Source: Archangium lansingense (lineage in GTDB: Bacteria > Myxococcota > Myxococcia > Myxococcales > Myxococcaceae). From it: a stretch of DNA of 64,000 nucleotides. Location of the stretch: contig NZ_JAPNKA010000001.1 in the NCBI RefSeq assembly GCF_026626635.1, positions 7,006,001-7,070,000 on the forward strand, in the 5' to 3' direction. The translations under genes were made by a program, and so were the position numbers. Shown here one piece after another: positions 1-6,915 of the stretch. The notes under the pieces were generated by a model. It searched no databases. It was not told where the DNA came from and saw only the letters and a program-made list of their open reading frames with translations. Each line of letters opens with the position of its first letter. Within the stretch, counting starts at the first letter, position 1.

Positions 1-206
1 AAGCACCAGGTGGCGAAGAAGGACACCAGCACCACGCGCCCGGGCAGCCGGTTCCAGTCCAGGGGCGTGGGCCCCACCGAGGGCAGCATCAGGGCCCTCA
101 GGTACGGGGAGACTCCCGAGCCGCTCTCGGGCAGCTCGGGCACCGTGCGGCACCCGGCCAGCGCCAGCACCAGGGCGCACCCCACCGCCAGGGCCGTGCG
201 CCTCAT
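1..206 (-). CDS. TlpA/ResA-like thioredoxin-fold lipoprotein (5' part only)
   Basis: This is the first 68 codons of a minus-strand gene that runs off the left edge of the window. The N-terminus is a lipoprotein signal with lipobox LAGC, the lipidated Cys being residue 19. A linker leads into GRVVLVSFFATWC, the first strand and the start of the CxxC active site of TlpA/ResA-type membrane-anchored thioredoxins. The redox motif is cut by the edge, so the second Cys cannot be checked. The ATG overlaps the stop of the upstream fur-like gene (ATGA), which implies translational coupling and co-transcription. The likely role is periplasmic thiol-disulfide exchange, inferred from the family. Confidence 0.8.
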   Translation of the reverse strand, partial: MRRTALAVGCALVLALAGCRTVPELPESGSGVSPYLRALMLPSVGPTPLDWNRLPGRVVLVSFFATWC

Positions 207-658
207 GCCTCGCTCTTGGCCACGCCACTCCGCTGGCAGTTCCGGCACAGTCCGTACAGCTCCATCTTGTGCGATGTCACCGTGAAGCCGTGCTTGCGCG
301 CCACCGCCTCCTGCATCTGCTCGATGCGGTCATCCTCGAACTCGACGATGGTGCCGCAGTGGGTGCAGATGAGGTGATCATGGTGGTGGCGGCCGGCCGC
401 CGCCTCGTAGCGCGTCTGCCCGTCGCCGAAGTTGCGCGCATGGGCCAGACCGCACTCGTTGAGCAGCTTCATCGTCCGGTACACCGTGGCCACCGAGACC
501 CGGGTGTCCTGCTCGCGCACCTTGTTCCACAACTCCTCGACGGACAGGTGACCGCCCGTAGAGAAGAAGGTATCGATGATGAGGCTGCGCTGACGCGTGC
601 TCTTGAGCCCGTGCTGCGCCATGTACCGCTGGAGCACCTCGTCCATGTTCTGATTCAC
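203..658 (-). CDS. Fur-family metal-responsive transcriptional repressor
   Basis: The product is about 151 residues. An N-terminal winged helix (STRQRSLIIDTFF through VSVATVYRTMKLL) is followed by the Fur metal and dimerisation domain. That domain shows HHHDHLIC, CTHCG, IEQMQEAVARKHGF and the second zinc pair CRNC. GTG at 658 is preferred because AGGAGG lies just upstream; ATG at 646 is the alternative. The longer open frame reaching 757 has no such signal. The HHHDH motif fits Fur better than PerR or Zur, but metal specificity cannot be settled from sequence. It is followed without a gap by the TlpA-like lipoprotein gene, an unusual partner for a Fur protein. Confidence 0.9.
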   Translation of the reverse strand: MNQNMDEVLQRYMAQHGLKSTRQRSLIIDTFFSTGGHLSVEELWNKVREQDTRVSVATVYRTMKLLNECGLAHARNFGDGQTRYEAAAGRHHHDHLICTHCGTIVEFEDDRIEQMQEAVARKHGFTVTSHKMELYGLCRNCQRSGVAKSEA

Positions 659-805
659 GGCCCTCCTGCCTCCCGAGCCACCTTCATGGCCCACGCACCC
701 TTGAGTGTCCACCGGCCGAACGGTAATGGCCCCTGGCCCGCCCTTCGGGTGTGACACCGACTTGCATCATTCTCTGGCTGTTTAGATTGGGGCCCGTTGG
801 ATTCA

Positions 806-833
806 TTGACACCCGTCTGCCAGCAAAGATAGA
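806..833 (+). promoter_or_regulatory. Candidate sigma-70 type promoter for the gene at 874
   Basis: A perfect TTGACA (806-811) is followed by a 16-bp spacer and GATAGA (828-833), a weak -10. The predicted start near 841 leaves a leader of about 33 nt before the ATG at 874. The same arrangement, TTGACA-16-GATAAC, occurs at 5466-5493. Seen by eye only. Confidence 0.35.
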
Positions 834-873
834 GGCACCCAGCCTCGTAAACGAGCATTTTTCCGCAACTTTC

Positions 874-2100
874 ATGAACAGTCACTGGCAGAGACAGCGG
901 CAACCCGATGACGTGCCCACCCCGGTGGCAGTAGCCGTCTCCGACTACTGCAGGCGAGCCAAGGCTCCCGCAACCCCCACCGAGGTCCGCGAAGCGCTCG
1001 CCCTGCTGTCCGAGGCCGACGACTTCCGGGTACGTACCTTGACCGACACCGAGCCGGCGGCCACGCCGCTTGGCCCCTTCGCGGTGGTGGACGTGCTCAA
1101 GGGCACGGCTCCCGAGCTCGCCGCGACGCGGCAGGGGTGCGGTTTCTACGACGTGGTGCAGGAGCTGGCCCGGGTGCACGAGGAGAAGCGGCCGCCCGCT
1201 CTCCCTCCCTCCCCCGAGGTCCCCACCTTCGCCACGCCCACCTTCCAGGCAGGCGTGCCGGCCCCCGTGCCCGCGAAGCCGGAGAAGGCGCCCAGGTCCA
1301 AGGGTGAGACGGTCCAGGCGCGGATCGCCCCCCGCAAGCGCACCGCCGCCGAGGCGGTCCCGCCCGAGTTCGAGGAGGGGGAGGAGACGTCGACCTTCCT
1401 CAAGCGCGACCTGCCCAAGCCGCGCGGCCGCTTTACCCGCCTGGAGGCTCCCAAGACGAGCTACCAGGAGCTGACTCGCACGTCGGGCAAGGAGCTGGTG
1501 GAGGCGGCGATGGGCTCGAATGAGCACCGCTTCGCCCTGCTCAACTCCCTGGCTCAGCAGTACAACGGCAGCCGAGGGGACCTGACGCTGCAGGAGCTGG
1601 AAGGAGTGCTGATGGCTCACGGGTTGATGGAGGCCATGGAGAACCGCGAACGCACGGCCATCCTCAGTGCCTTCACCGACAACCGCGGAGCCACTGGCCG
1701 GGTTGCCTGGGCGCTGGGCCTCAGCCCCTCCGAGCTGCGTCAGCTCGAGGCCAAGGTCGGCATTTCCCGGGAGGTCGAGGATCTGCGCGAGCGCTTCCGC
1801 CGCGAGGCCCTCTCCGCGCGCAACCTGACCCAACGGTTGGATCTGCTGGGGCGGGAGAAGTACCTGGTGGACCTGGGAATCAAGAAGCGTTTCACGGACA
1901 TGCTCCGCAGGGAGCTCGAGGTGCTGGTGCGCGACGAGCTTCCGGAGGCGAAGACGCTCGCCGAGCTCGCGGAGGTGGTGGCCCGCAAGCACGGCGCCCC
2001 TTCCGAGCTCGTGCTCCGTGCACTCGAGCGCCTGGGAGTGGCCGAGGGCCTGCGCAAGCGGGGCTCGGATCACTCCCCTCATTCCACGCCCCAGTCTTAG
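874..2100 (+). CDS. Conserved hypothetical protein, possible DNA-binding C-terminal part
   Basis: This is a 408-residue soluble protein that I do not recognise as a characterised family. Residues of roughly 50-170 are rich in Pro, Arg and Ala and look disordered. The C-terminal half is strongly helical and charged, with a stretch reading AWALGLSPSELRQLEAKVGIS that resembles a helix-turn-helix. Myxobacterial homologues are, from memory, sometimes labelled Fis-like, but that is weak. The open frame extends to 751, yet residues before ATG 874 lie in the AT-rich promoter-like stretch. No convincing ribosome-binding site is visible. It is followed 15 nt later by the FmdB-type gene. Confidence 0.7.
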   Translation: MNSHWQRQRQPDDVPTPVAVAVSDYCRRAKAPATPTEVREALALLSEADDFRVRTLTDTEPAATPLGPFAVVDVLKGTAPELAATRQGCGFYDVVQELARVHEEKRPPALPPSPEVPTFATPTFQAGVPAPVPAKPEKAPRSKGETVQARIAPRKRTAAEAVPPEFEEGEETSTFLKRDLPKPRGRFTRLEAPKTSYQELTRTSGKELVEAAMGSNEHRFALLNSLAQQYNGSRGDLTLQELEGVLMAHGLMEAMENRERTAILSAFTDNRGATGRVAWALGLSPSELRQLEAKVGISREVEDLRERFRREALSARNLTQRLDLLGREKYLVDLGIKKRFTDMLRRELEVLVRDELPEAKTLAELAEVVARKHGAPSELVLRALERLGVAEGLRKRGSDHSPHSTPQS

Positions 2101-2115
2101 TGAAGAGGCCAAGCC

Positions 2116-2460
2116 ATGCCCATCTACGAGTACGCCTGTAAGTCCTGTGAGAAGACGATCGATGTCCTGCAGAAGGTGAGCGACCCCACGCCTGAGACCT
2201 GCACCGCGTGCGGGGCCCAGGGCTCGCTGAGCAGGGTCGTCAGCCGCTCCAGCTTCGTCCTCAAGGGCGGTGGCTGGTATTCGGACCTCTACGGCTCCAC
2301 CAAGAAGGACGGGAGCAGCTCCAGCAGCTCGCCGTCCTCCAGCTCCAGCAGCAGCCCGTCGCCCTCCAGCACCAGCAGCTCGTCGGACTCGGGCTCGAGC
2401 TCCTCCAGCGCCAGCAGCACCCCGAGCGCCCCGGCGGCGGCCTCTGGCAGCAAGAGCTGA
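2116..2460 (+). CDS. FmdB-family zinc ribbon protein with Ser-rich tail
   Basis: This 114-residue protein opens with MPIYEYACKSCEK, the signature of the FmdB/CxxC_CxxC_SSSS regulatory family. A second pair, CTACG, completes the zinc ribbon, and the usual SSFVLKGGGWYSDLYG segment ends the domain near residue 60. The remaining ~50 residues are almost entirely Ser, Pro and Thr, the low-complexity tail typical of the family. It starts 15 nt after the preceding gene, so the two are probably co-transcribed. Members were linked to formamidase regulation, but the molecular role of most is unknown. Confidence 0.9.
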   Translation: MPIYEYACKSCEKTIDVLQKVSDPTPETCTACGAQGSLSRVVSRSSFVLKGGGWYSDLYGSTKKDGSSSSSSPSSSSSSSPSPSSTSSSSDSGSSSSSASSTPSAPAAASGSKS

Positions 2461-2507
2461 GCGGCCGAAAAGTCGCGCGGGCGGCGGACCGGAGGGAGAG
2501 TGGCCTC

Positions 2508-2708
2508 GTGCCATTCCCTCCCTCCAAGCGTCCTCCCCGCCGTTGTGTGCTCTGTGGCCACCCAGAGCTGACCGACGCCCGTGGTCTGGGCCGTTTTCTG
2601 CTGGTGCCGGATCCCGATGGCCGTGGACCCGTGTGTCCGCCGCTGAAGGGCTGTGGTGAGCAGCGACGCGCTCGCGACACTGAGGCGCTGACGCCGAGCC
2701 CCCGCTGA
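2508..2708 (+). CDS. Small possible zinc-binding protein
   Basis: This is a 66-codon frame starting at GTG with GGAGGGAG about nine bases upstream. The product has CVLCGH and, after 26 residues, CPPLKGC. That is four cysteines in two pairs, compatible with a small zinc-binding fold. Third positions are mostly G/C but less extremely than in neighbouring genes. It sits between an FmdB zinc ribbon gene and a membrane protein gene on the same strand. No family is recognised and it may be spurious. Confidence 0.45.
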   Translation: MPFPPSKRPPRRCVLCGHPELTDARGLGRFLLVPDPDGRGPVCPPLKGCGEQRRARDTEALTPSPR

Positions 2709-2753
2709 GCTAAGGAAGGCGCCCTCCCGCGTATCCACGCCGAGGTGCGTCAG

Positions 2754-3347
2754 ATGCTCGTTCCCCTGCTGCTCGCGTCGTTGCTGGCCACGTCCCCCGC
2801 CCCGGAGTCGGCCCCTGCCGCCGATCCGACGGTCTCCTTCGCCCACTCCATCGAGGGCCGCCACGCGCGGCTTCTGGAGGGGCTGGAGCTGGCGGCCACC
2901 TTCAAGCCCTCCGAGACGCCCCCGCTGCGCCTCACGGATGCCATGCGCTTCGGCCTCATGGACGCGCCCCTCCCCCTGGACACCGGAGGCGCCATGGACT
3001 CCGAGGTGAGGCAGGTCGCCGCGCTGCTGCTGGGGCTGTTCATCGGCTTCGGCACGGGCCACCTGCTGGTGAGGGATCAGGACGGCTTCATCCTGTTCCT
3101 CATCGTGGACGCGGCGATCATCGTTGCCAGCGCCGTCTTCCGGCTGGCCTTGGGCGGCTGGTTCTGGGGCCTGGGAGGCGTCGCGCTGCTCGTCTCGCAC
3201 GTCATCCAGGGCATCGACGCACTGGGCAAGGCGGGCGGGCCGCGCATCGTGGAGGTCACGCGCCAGCGGGCGGTGGAGGTGTCGGACGTCTCGGGCGGAC
3301 GCGACACCCCGCCCATCACTACCCGGGCTTTCGCCTTCAGCTTCTGA
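2754..3347 (+). CDS. Hypothetical membrane protein with three hydrophobic segments
   Basis: The protein has about 197 residues. The N-terminus MLVPLLLASLLATSPA looks like a signal peptide or first membrane anchor. Three further hydrophobic stretches follow: about 82-100 (AALLLGLFIGFGTGHLL), 105-128 and 131-152 (FWGLGGVALLVSHVI). The tail is hydrophilic. An in-frame GTG at 2745 is the alternative start. No ribosome-binding site distinguishes the two. It is followed 12 nt later by a lipoprotein gene, suggesting a two-gene unit for an envelope function. No family was recognised. Confidence 0.65.
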   Translation: MLVPLLLASLLATSPAPESAPAADPTVSFAHSIEGRHARLLEGLELAATFKPSETPPLRLTDAMRFGLMDAPLPLDTGGAMDSEVRQVAALLLGLFIGFGTGHLLVRDQDGFILFLIVDAAIIVASAVFRLALGGWFWGLGGVALLVSHVIQGIDALGKAGGPRIVEVTRQRAVEVSDVSGGRDTPPITTRAFAFSF

Positions 3348-3359
3348 CGGAGACCGACC

Positions 3360-4100
3360 ATGACCCGACGCCTCGCCCTGCTCGTTCTCGTCTCCGGAGT
3401 GCTCGCTACCGGCTGCGCCAGCCAGACCCTGCTGAGCGCGGAGGATCGCTCGAAGCTCCAGCAGGATCTGACCACTGGCCCGACCGCGGCGCGCTACCTG
3501 CGGGCCTCCAGCTACATCACCCCGTTCTTTGGGGACGCCTCGAAGCGACTACTGACGCCCTACCCGCCCGAGGAGGTGCGGCTGCTCAACGACACCAAGG
3601 GCAACCCCATCAACCCCGGTGCGGTGCAGGCGATGGCGCCGGCGGGCACGAAGGTGCGCGTGCTGAAGGTGGAGTTCCCCACGGCCTGGGTGATGGCGGA
3701 GCGGGTGCTGTACTCACCGCGCACGCAGCCCTGGGTGTACCTGGACGTGGAGGGCGTACCGGCGGGGCCACCGGTCATCCTGGTGCTCCCGCCGCAGCTC
3801 AAGACGAAGGAGGAAGTGAAGGCCGAGCTGGACAGGCACCTGGCGGAGCATGATCCAGCGCCGAAGATGGCGAAGTTCCAGGCGCGCTTCCAGGAGGCCA
3901 TCAAGCAGAAGAAGGTGCTCGAGTACATGCCGGAGGGAGCGGTGGAGATGTCCTGGGGACCGCCGGATCGCATCCGCCGAACGCTGGACGGACAGCAGGT
4001 GCACCAGGAGTGGATCTACCCGGGAGAGAAGCGCCGGGTGTTCATCACCGACGGACTGGTCACCCGGGTGGACGAGGGCACGCCAGCCGCAGCGAAGTGA
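3360..4100 (+). CDS. Hypothetical lipoprotein
   Basis: This 246-residue protein starts with a classical lipoprotein signal (MTRRLALLVLVSGVLATGC, Cys at 19). The mature part contains AWVMAERVLYSPRTQPWVYLDV in the middle. Near the C-terminus comes EMSWGPPDRIRRTLDGQQ followed by EWIYPGEKRRVFI, which resembles the small-lipoprotein pattern in which 'sWG.P' and 'w.Y' pair in a BamE/SmpA-like or DUF-type fold. That similarity is only suggestive. A GGAGA ribosome-binding site precedes the ATG. The gene ends before an inverted palindromic repeat pair that separates it from the convergent PHP gene. Confidence 0.75.
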   Translation: MTRRLALLVLVSGVLATGCASQTLLSAEDRSKLQQDLTTGPTAARYLRASSYITPFFGDASKRLLTPYPPEEVRLLNDTKGNPINPGAVQAMAPAGTKVRVLKVEFPTAWVMAERVLYSPRTQPWVYLDVEGVPAGPPVILVLPPQLKTKEEVKAELDRHLAEHDPAPKMAKFQARFQEAIKQKKVLEYMPEGAVEMSWGPPDRIRRTLDGQQVHQEWIYPGEKRRVFITDGLVTRVDEGTPAAAK

Positions 4101-4130
4101 GCGCATAGAGGACTGCTGCCCGTGGATGTC

Positions 4131-4228
4131 CCCTCTCCCTCTGGGAGAGGGCTAGGGTGAGGGTCGTCCCCAGCTTGAAACCCACGGGGCGAACACCCTC
4201 ACCCCGTCCCTCTCCCAGGGGGAGAGGG
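4131..4228. repeat. Head-to-head pair of palindromic intergenic repeats
   Basis: Two copies of one element lie in opposite orientation between convergent genes. Each has a 9-bp hairpin, CCCTCTCCC-N3-GGGAGAGGG (4131-4151 and 4208-4228), plus an arm GGTGAGGGT or its complement ACCCTCACC facing inwards. The pair can therefore also fold as one long stem. A third copy of the same family lies at about 44146 and is interrupted by an insertion sequence. Likely roles are transcript 3'-end stabilisation or bidirectional termination (inference). Confidence 0.75.
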
Positions 4229-4248
4229 TCAGACGCCAGGGCCACACG

Positions 4249-4986
4249 CTAGCGTTGGCGACGCCGTCCTCCGCCACCACCCCCGCTCCGACGCTTGCCA
4301 CCCCCCCGAGAGGCCTGGGCCTCCCCCGGGCGGGTGAGTCGAGGCAGCTCGCCGGCCATGACTGGGAAGAAGTCCCCGGCCAGCAGCGCGGCCACGAGCT
4401 GCTCCTGCGTCTGCACGGGCTTCTTGAAGAAGGTGGCGCCATAGCCCACCTCGTCCAGGGAGCCCCGGGCGTCGCTGCCACCGGTGCACGGCAGCTTGAG
4501 CGTCTCGGAGGCCTCGACTGCGAGGTCATTGGCCGTCTGCTTCACGCGGGCGTTGTACCCCTCCACCGCGCACAGCAGCCCGCCCAGCGTGCGGACGTAG
4601 TCCATCGCGGGGTTGGGCGAGTCCCGGTCATACGGCCGAGCGGCCACGATGGCGGCGCCCAGCGAGCGCACCTTGGGCAGACACTCGGCGGCGCTCCACG
4701 GCTTCTCGCGGTTGCTGCCCCAGATCTGCACCGGCTCGGGAGCCCGCTCCGGCTTCGGGAAGAAGCACAGGTACTGGCCCCGGTCGGTGATGAGCTCGAG
4801 GCCGACGAAGACCTTCACCTTGGACTTCGCGCCGATCTCGAACAGCTCGTCACAGCCATCCTGGGTGTTGGTCTCGGTGAAGGCCACGCCGTCCAGACCG
4901 AACAGCGCGGCACGGTCCAGGACCGCGCGCGGATCCAGGTCGCAACCCTTCGACAGGTAGGAATGCGCGTGCAGATCGATGAGCAT
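4249..4986 (-). CDS. PHP-domain metal-dependent phosphoesterase
   Basis: This 245-residue protein begins MLIDLHAHSYLSKGCDLDP, the first metal-binding motif (D-x-H-x-H-S) of the PHP superfamily. GLDGVAFTETN, FVGLELITD and CTGGSDARGS supply further conserved metal or active-site positions. The family hydrolyses phosphoester bonds; small stand-alone members act on nucleotides or small metabolites, and the substrate here is unknown. The last ~30 residues are a Gly/Arg-rich basic tail, which could bind nucleic acid. It lies downstream of the small gene at 5054-5329 on the same strand, 67 nt apart. Confidence 0.85.
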   Translation of the reverse strand: MLIDLHAHSYLSKGCDLDPRAVLDRAALFGLDGVAFTETNTQDGCDELFEIGAKSKVKVFVGLELITDRGQYLCFFPKPERAPEPVQIWGSNREKPWSAAECLPKVRSLGAAIVAARPYDRDSPNPAMDYVRTLGGLLCAVEGYNARVKQTANDLAVEASETLKLPCTGGSDARGSLDEVGYGATFFKKPVQTQEQLVAALLAGDFFPVMAGELPRLTRPGEAQASRGGGKRRSGGGGGGRRRQR

Positions 4987-5053
4987 GGGCGCCGGTCCCT
5001 AGCAGGCTCCCGTGGGAGCTGTCGAGTGTCGGCGCACCCTGCCCCGCTCGAAA

Positions 5054-5329
5054 TCAGGCGTAGGCGTAGCCCTGGAGCCCGGTGGGCTTGGCCTGGCCGT
5101 TCTTCTCCTCGTGGGTGCGGATGAGGTAGCCCATCAGCATGAGCGAGGAGGTGTTCTCCAGTACCCGGGAGGGATCCTTGGAGATGAGGTTGGCGCTGTA
5201 GTTGAGGAAGAACTGGGCGAGTTCCTCGCCTGCCTCCTTGACGATCAGCGCGTTGAGAGCGGAGGGATCCATGGTCCGGATCTCATTGATGAAGTCCACC
5301 GCCAGGTCCTTCTTCGTCTTGACGTCCAC
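5054..5329 (-). CDS. Conserved hypothetical small protein
   Basis: This is a 91-residue, mostly helical soluble protein with core EIRTMDPSALNALIVKEAGEE and LENTSSLMLMGYLIRTHEE. GTG at 5329 is chosen because GGGGGTTGG lies just upstream and because the longer open frame to 5410 reads as low-quality coding. No catalytic motif or membrane segment is visible, and no characterised family was recognised. It is divergent from the small gene at 5539 and upstream of the PHP-domain gene. Confidence 0.65.
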   Translation of the reverse strand: MDVKTKKDLAVDFINEIRTMDPSALNALIVKEAGEELAQFFLNYSANLISKDPSRVLENTSSLMLMGYLIRTHEEKNGQAKPTGLQGYAYA

Positions 5330-5465
5330 GGCCAACCCCCTTCGCCCAACCCCTTGCCGAGGGCCCGTCCCCCGGGCTTCCAGATCCAGCGACCCAGGGA
5401 ATCTAGGCACGTCCCCCCTGGCGGGAAGCCCCGGGGCCAGCCCGGGTAGCTACAGGTAAGCTTTT

Positions 5466-5493
5466 TTGACACCTGTGAATAGCGCGCGATAAC
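5466..5493 (+). promoter_or_regulatory. Candidate sigma-70 type promoter for the gene at 5539
   Basis: A perfect TTGACA (5466-5471) and GATAAC (5488-5493) are separated by 16 bp in a locally AT-rich stretch that begins with six T residues. The predicted transcription start near 5500 gives a leader of about 40 nt before a clear AAGGAG ribosome-binding site. This is the best promoter-like match seen in the window. Confidence 0.5.
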
Positions 5494-5538
5494 CTTCCTC
5501 ACAGTCAGTACAAAACACAGCGCAAGGAGTGGAAGGCG

Positions 5539-5730
5539 ATGTTCACGGGCGTGAAGGTGTTCTCCGCGACGAAGGCGAAGGAGCGGGAAGAGCTGGGTGA
5601 GAACGTCACCCGCTGGATCAGGAGCAACTCGGATCTGGAGATCGTCGACCGGGTGGTGGCCCAGTCGAGCGACAACGAGTTCCACTGCTACACGCTCATC
5701 CTGTTCTACAAGCACAAGTCGCAGCCGTAG
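5539..5730 (+). CDS. Conserved hypothetical small protein (63 residues)
   Basis: This small soluble protein has ATKAKEREELGENVTRWIR followed by VVAQSSDNEFHCYTLILFYK. The shape is one amphipathic helix and a short beta segment ending in a hydrophobic strand. The ribosome-binding site AAGGAGTGGAAGG precedes ATG, and a good promoter lies 46 nt further upstream, so it is probably a genuine and separately expressed gene. I recall similar short proteins from other proteobacteria without known function. No signal peptide is present. Confidence 0.75.
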   Translation: MFTGVKVFSATKAKEREELGENVTRWIRSNSDLEIVDRVVAQSSDNEFHCYTLILFYKHKSQP

Positions 5731-5996
5731 CCGTCGCTGTCATCGCCCCTGGCCTCAGGCCAGGAGTGCCCCGCAGAGTCCCCTGTCCGCGCAGCTCGCC
5801 AGGGGTGCATTTGTTTTACCCTCAGCACGTACCGAGGCTGGCCCCTAGGAGCCGGCGGCGACCCGCCAACGGGTATTGCCCCCTCCCCTGCCGCCCGGGC
5901 ACTCCTCGTACAGCCTCCGCCCCGCTGGAACAACAGTGAGGAGCCGAAGCGGCGCCTGCCGTGCCGTCGGCCCCTGTTTCCAGCACTATCACCGCG

Positions 5997-6317
5997 ATGA
6001 GCACTCAAGACTGGCGCCCTCGACTCACCACCATTGATGACCCCATTGCGGAAGATCATTGGTCCCACACGACGCAGGAGGGAGAGACAAAGGTCTCCAG
6101 GATCGTCGTCGGCCGTCCGCAGCCACTTCCGGGTGAGGCGGATCGAGCGTGGTACTGCCCGCTCTCCATCGAGGGCTACCTCCCCGGCATCAAGTGCGTC
6201 ATGGGGGTTGGCCCCGTCGATGCGCTCATGAATGCGATGACCCTCGTGCGGAGGTTCTTCGAGGAGCACTCCGATGTCACACCCAGGGCAGGAGTTCCGC
6301 CCAGGCAAGATCCTTAA
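5997..6317 (+). CDS. Small hypothetical protein, DUF6968-like
   Basis: This 106-residue soluble protein contains RIVVGRPQPLPG, AWYCPLSIEG and VGPVDALMNAMTLVRRFFEE. The pattern of GRP, W-C-P and a final amphipathic helix resembles small proteins I associate with DUF6968, some found next to toxins; this is from memory and unverified. It starts at ATG 5997; the frame opens at GTG 5961. Its stop codon overlaps that of the convergent Cys-rich gene. The arrangement could be an effector and immunity pair, but nothing in the sequence proves that. Confidence 0.6.
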   Translation: MSTQDWRPRLTTIDDPIAEDHWSHTTQEGETKVSRIVVGRPQPLPGEADRAWYCPLSIEGYLPGIKCVMGVGPVDALMNAMTLVRRFFEEHSDVTPRAGVPPRQDP

Positions 6318-6607
6318 TGCCGGATGGGTGGGCCAAACTCAGCGCGGCAGAACACCTGGCACGCAGCCTTCCCCGCGTAGATCGCCGACCAGCACAAGGC
6401 TTTTCTCTTCTTGTTGTCGTCAGGAAGGTTCCGACAGAAGTCCTCAGCCTCCTCGATGCTCGCATTGCAGGCCTTCAGGCACTCGAAGACATTCTTCATC
6501 TCGATGGGGCCACCATCCGGTCGCTCCTCCTTCGGCTGATCCGCCAGCCCCCATGACGGATTCAAGAGCAAGCCAGCGATCAGCATTGCGTTCCACTTCT
6601 GCAGCAA
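6314..6607 (-). CDS. Small exported Cys-rich protein
   Basis: The product is about 97 residues. TTG at 6607 is chosen because GGGAGG lies six bases upstream, whereas the longer open frame to 6799 has no signal. The N-terminus LLQKWNAMLIAGLLLNPSWGLA reads as a signal peptide. The mature part has six cysteines bounded by two Cys-x3-Cys pairs (CLKAC and CQVFC), suggesting a disulfide-stapled helical hairpin. It overlaps the opposite gene at the stop codons. No family was recognised. Confidence 0.6.
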   Translation of the reverse strand: MLQKWNAMLIAGLLLNPSWGLADQPKEERPDGGPIEMKNVFECLKACNASIEEAEDFCRNLPDDNKKRKALCWSAIYAGKAACQVFCRAEFGPPIRH

Positions 6608-6915
6608 GACCGACCTCCCCTCATTGAAGAGTCCTGGCAGCTTCGCATGCAGCTGCACGGGAGCCAGCCCGTCAAACCGGCCAGCGGGCAGCCAGGTACA
6701 CGCACTCTTCCCGTCCCGTTCCCGCCTACCCGCTCGCCTAGCCCGGGCGCCGGACAGGGGAGCGGCCCATCCCGGCCGGTGTGCACCGTGCGGAGCCATT
6801 CCTAACGTTCACGGGCCAACGGGCCGGACGCCGGGAGCGTCCTGCATCAACGCATGGTGAAAGACAGCGCCGGGGCAGCGTGGCGCGGGGACCTATAAAG
6901 GGGCCGCCTGCATTT
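6608..6915. other. Divergent intergenic region upstream of the glgE operon
   Basis: These 308 bases separate the Cys-rich gene from glgE and must hold both promoters. The only suggestive element is TATAAA at about 6894, 17 bases before the glgE ATG region, with no matching -35. No repeat, RNA gene or convincing small frame was seen. Confidence 0.4.

Noticed and set aside
655..2514. A 619-codon minus-strand frame opposite the genes at 874-2460
   Set aside because: Antisense of the FmdB-type and unknown genes; it also runs through the promoter region. The FmdB zinc ribbon on the plus strand is clear.
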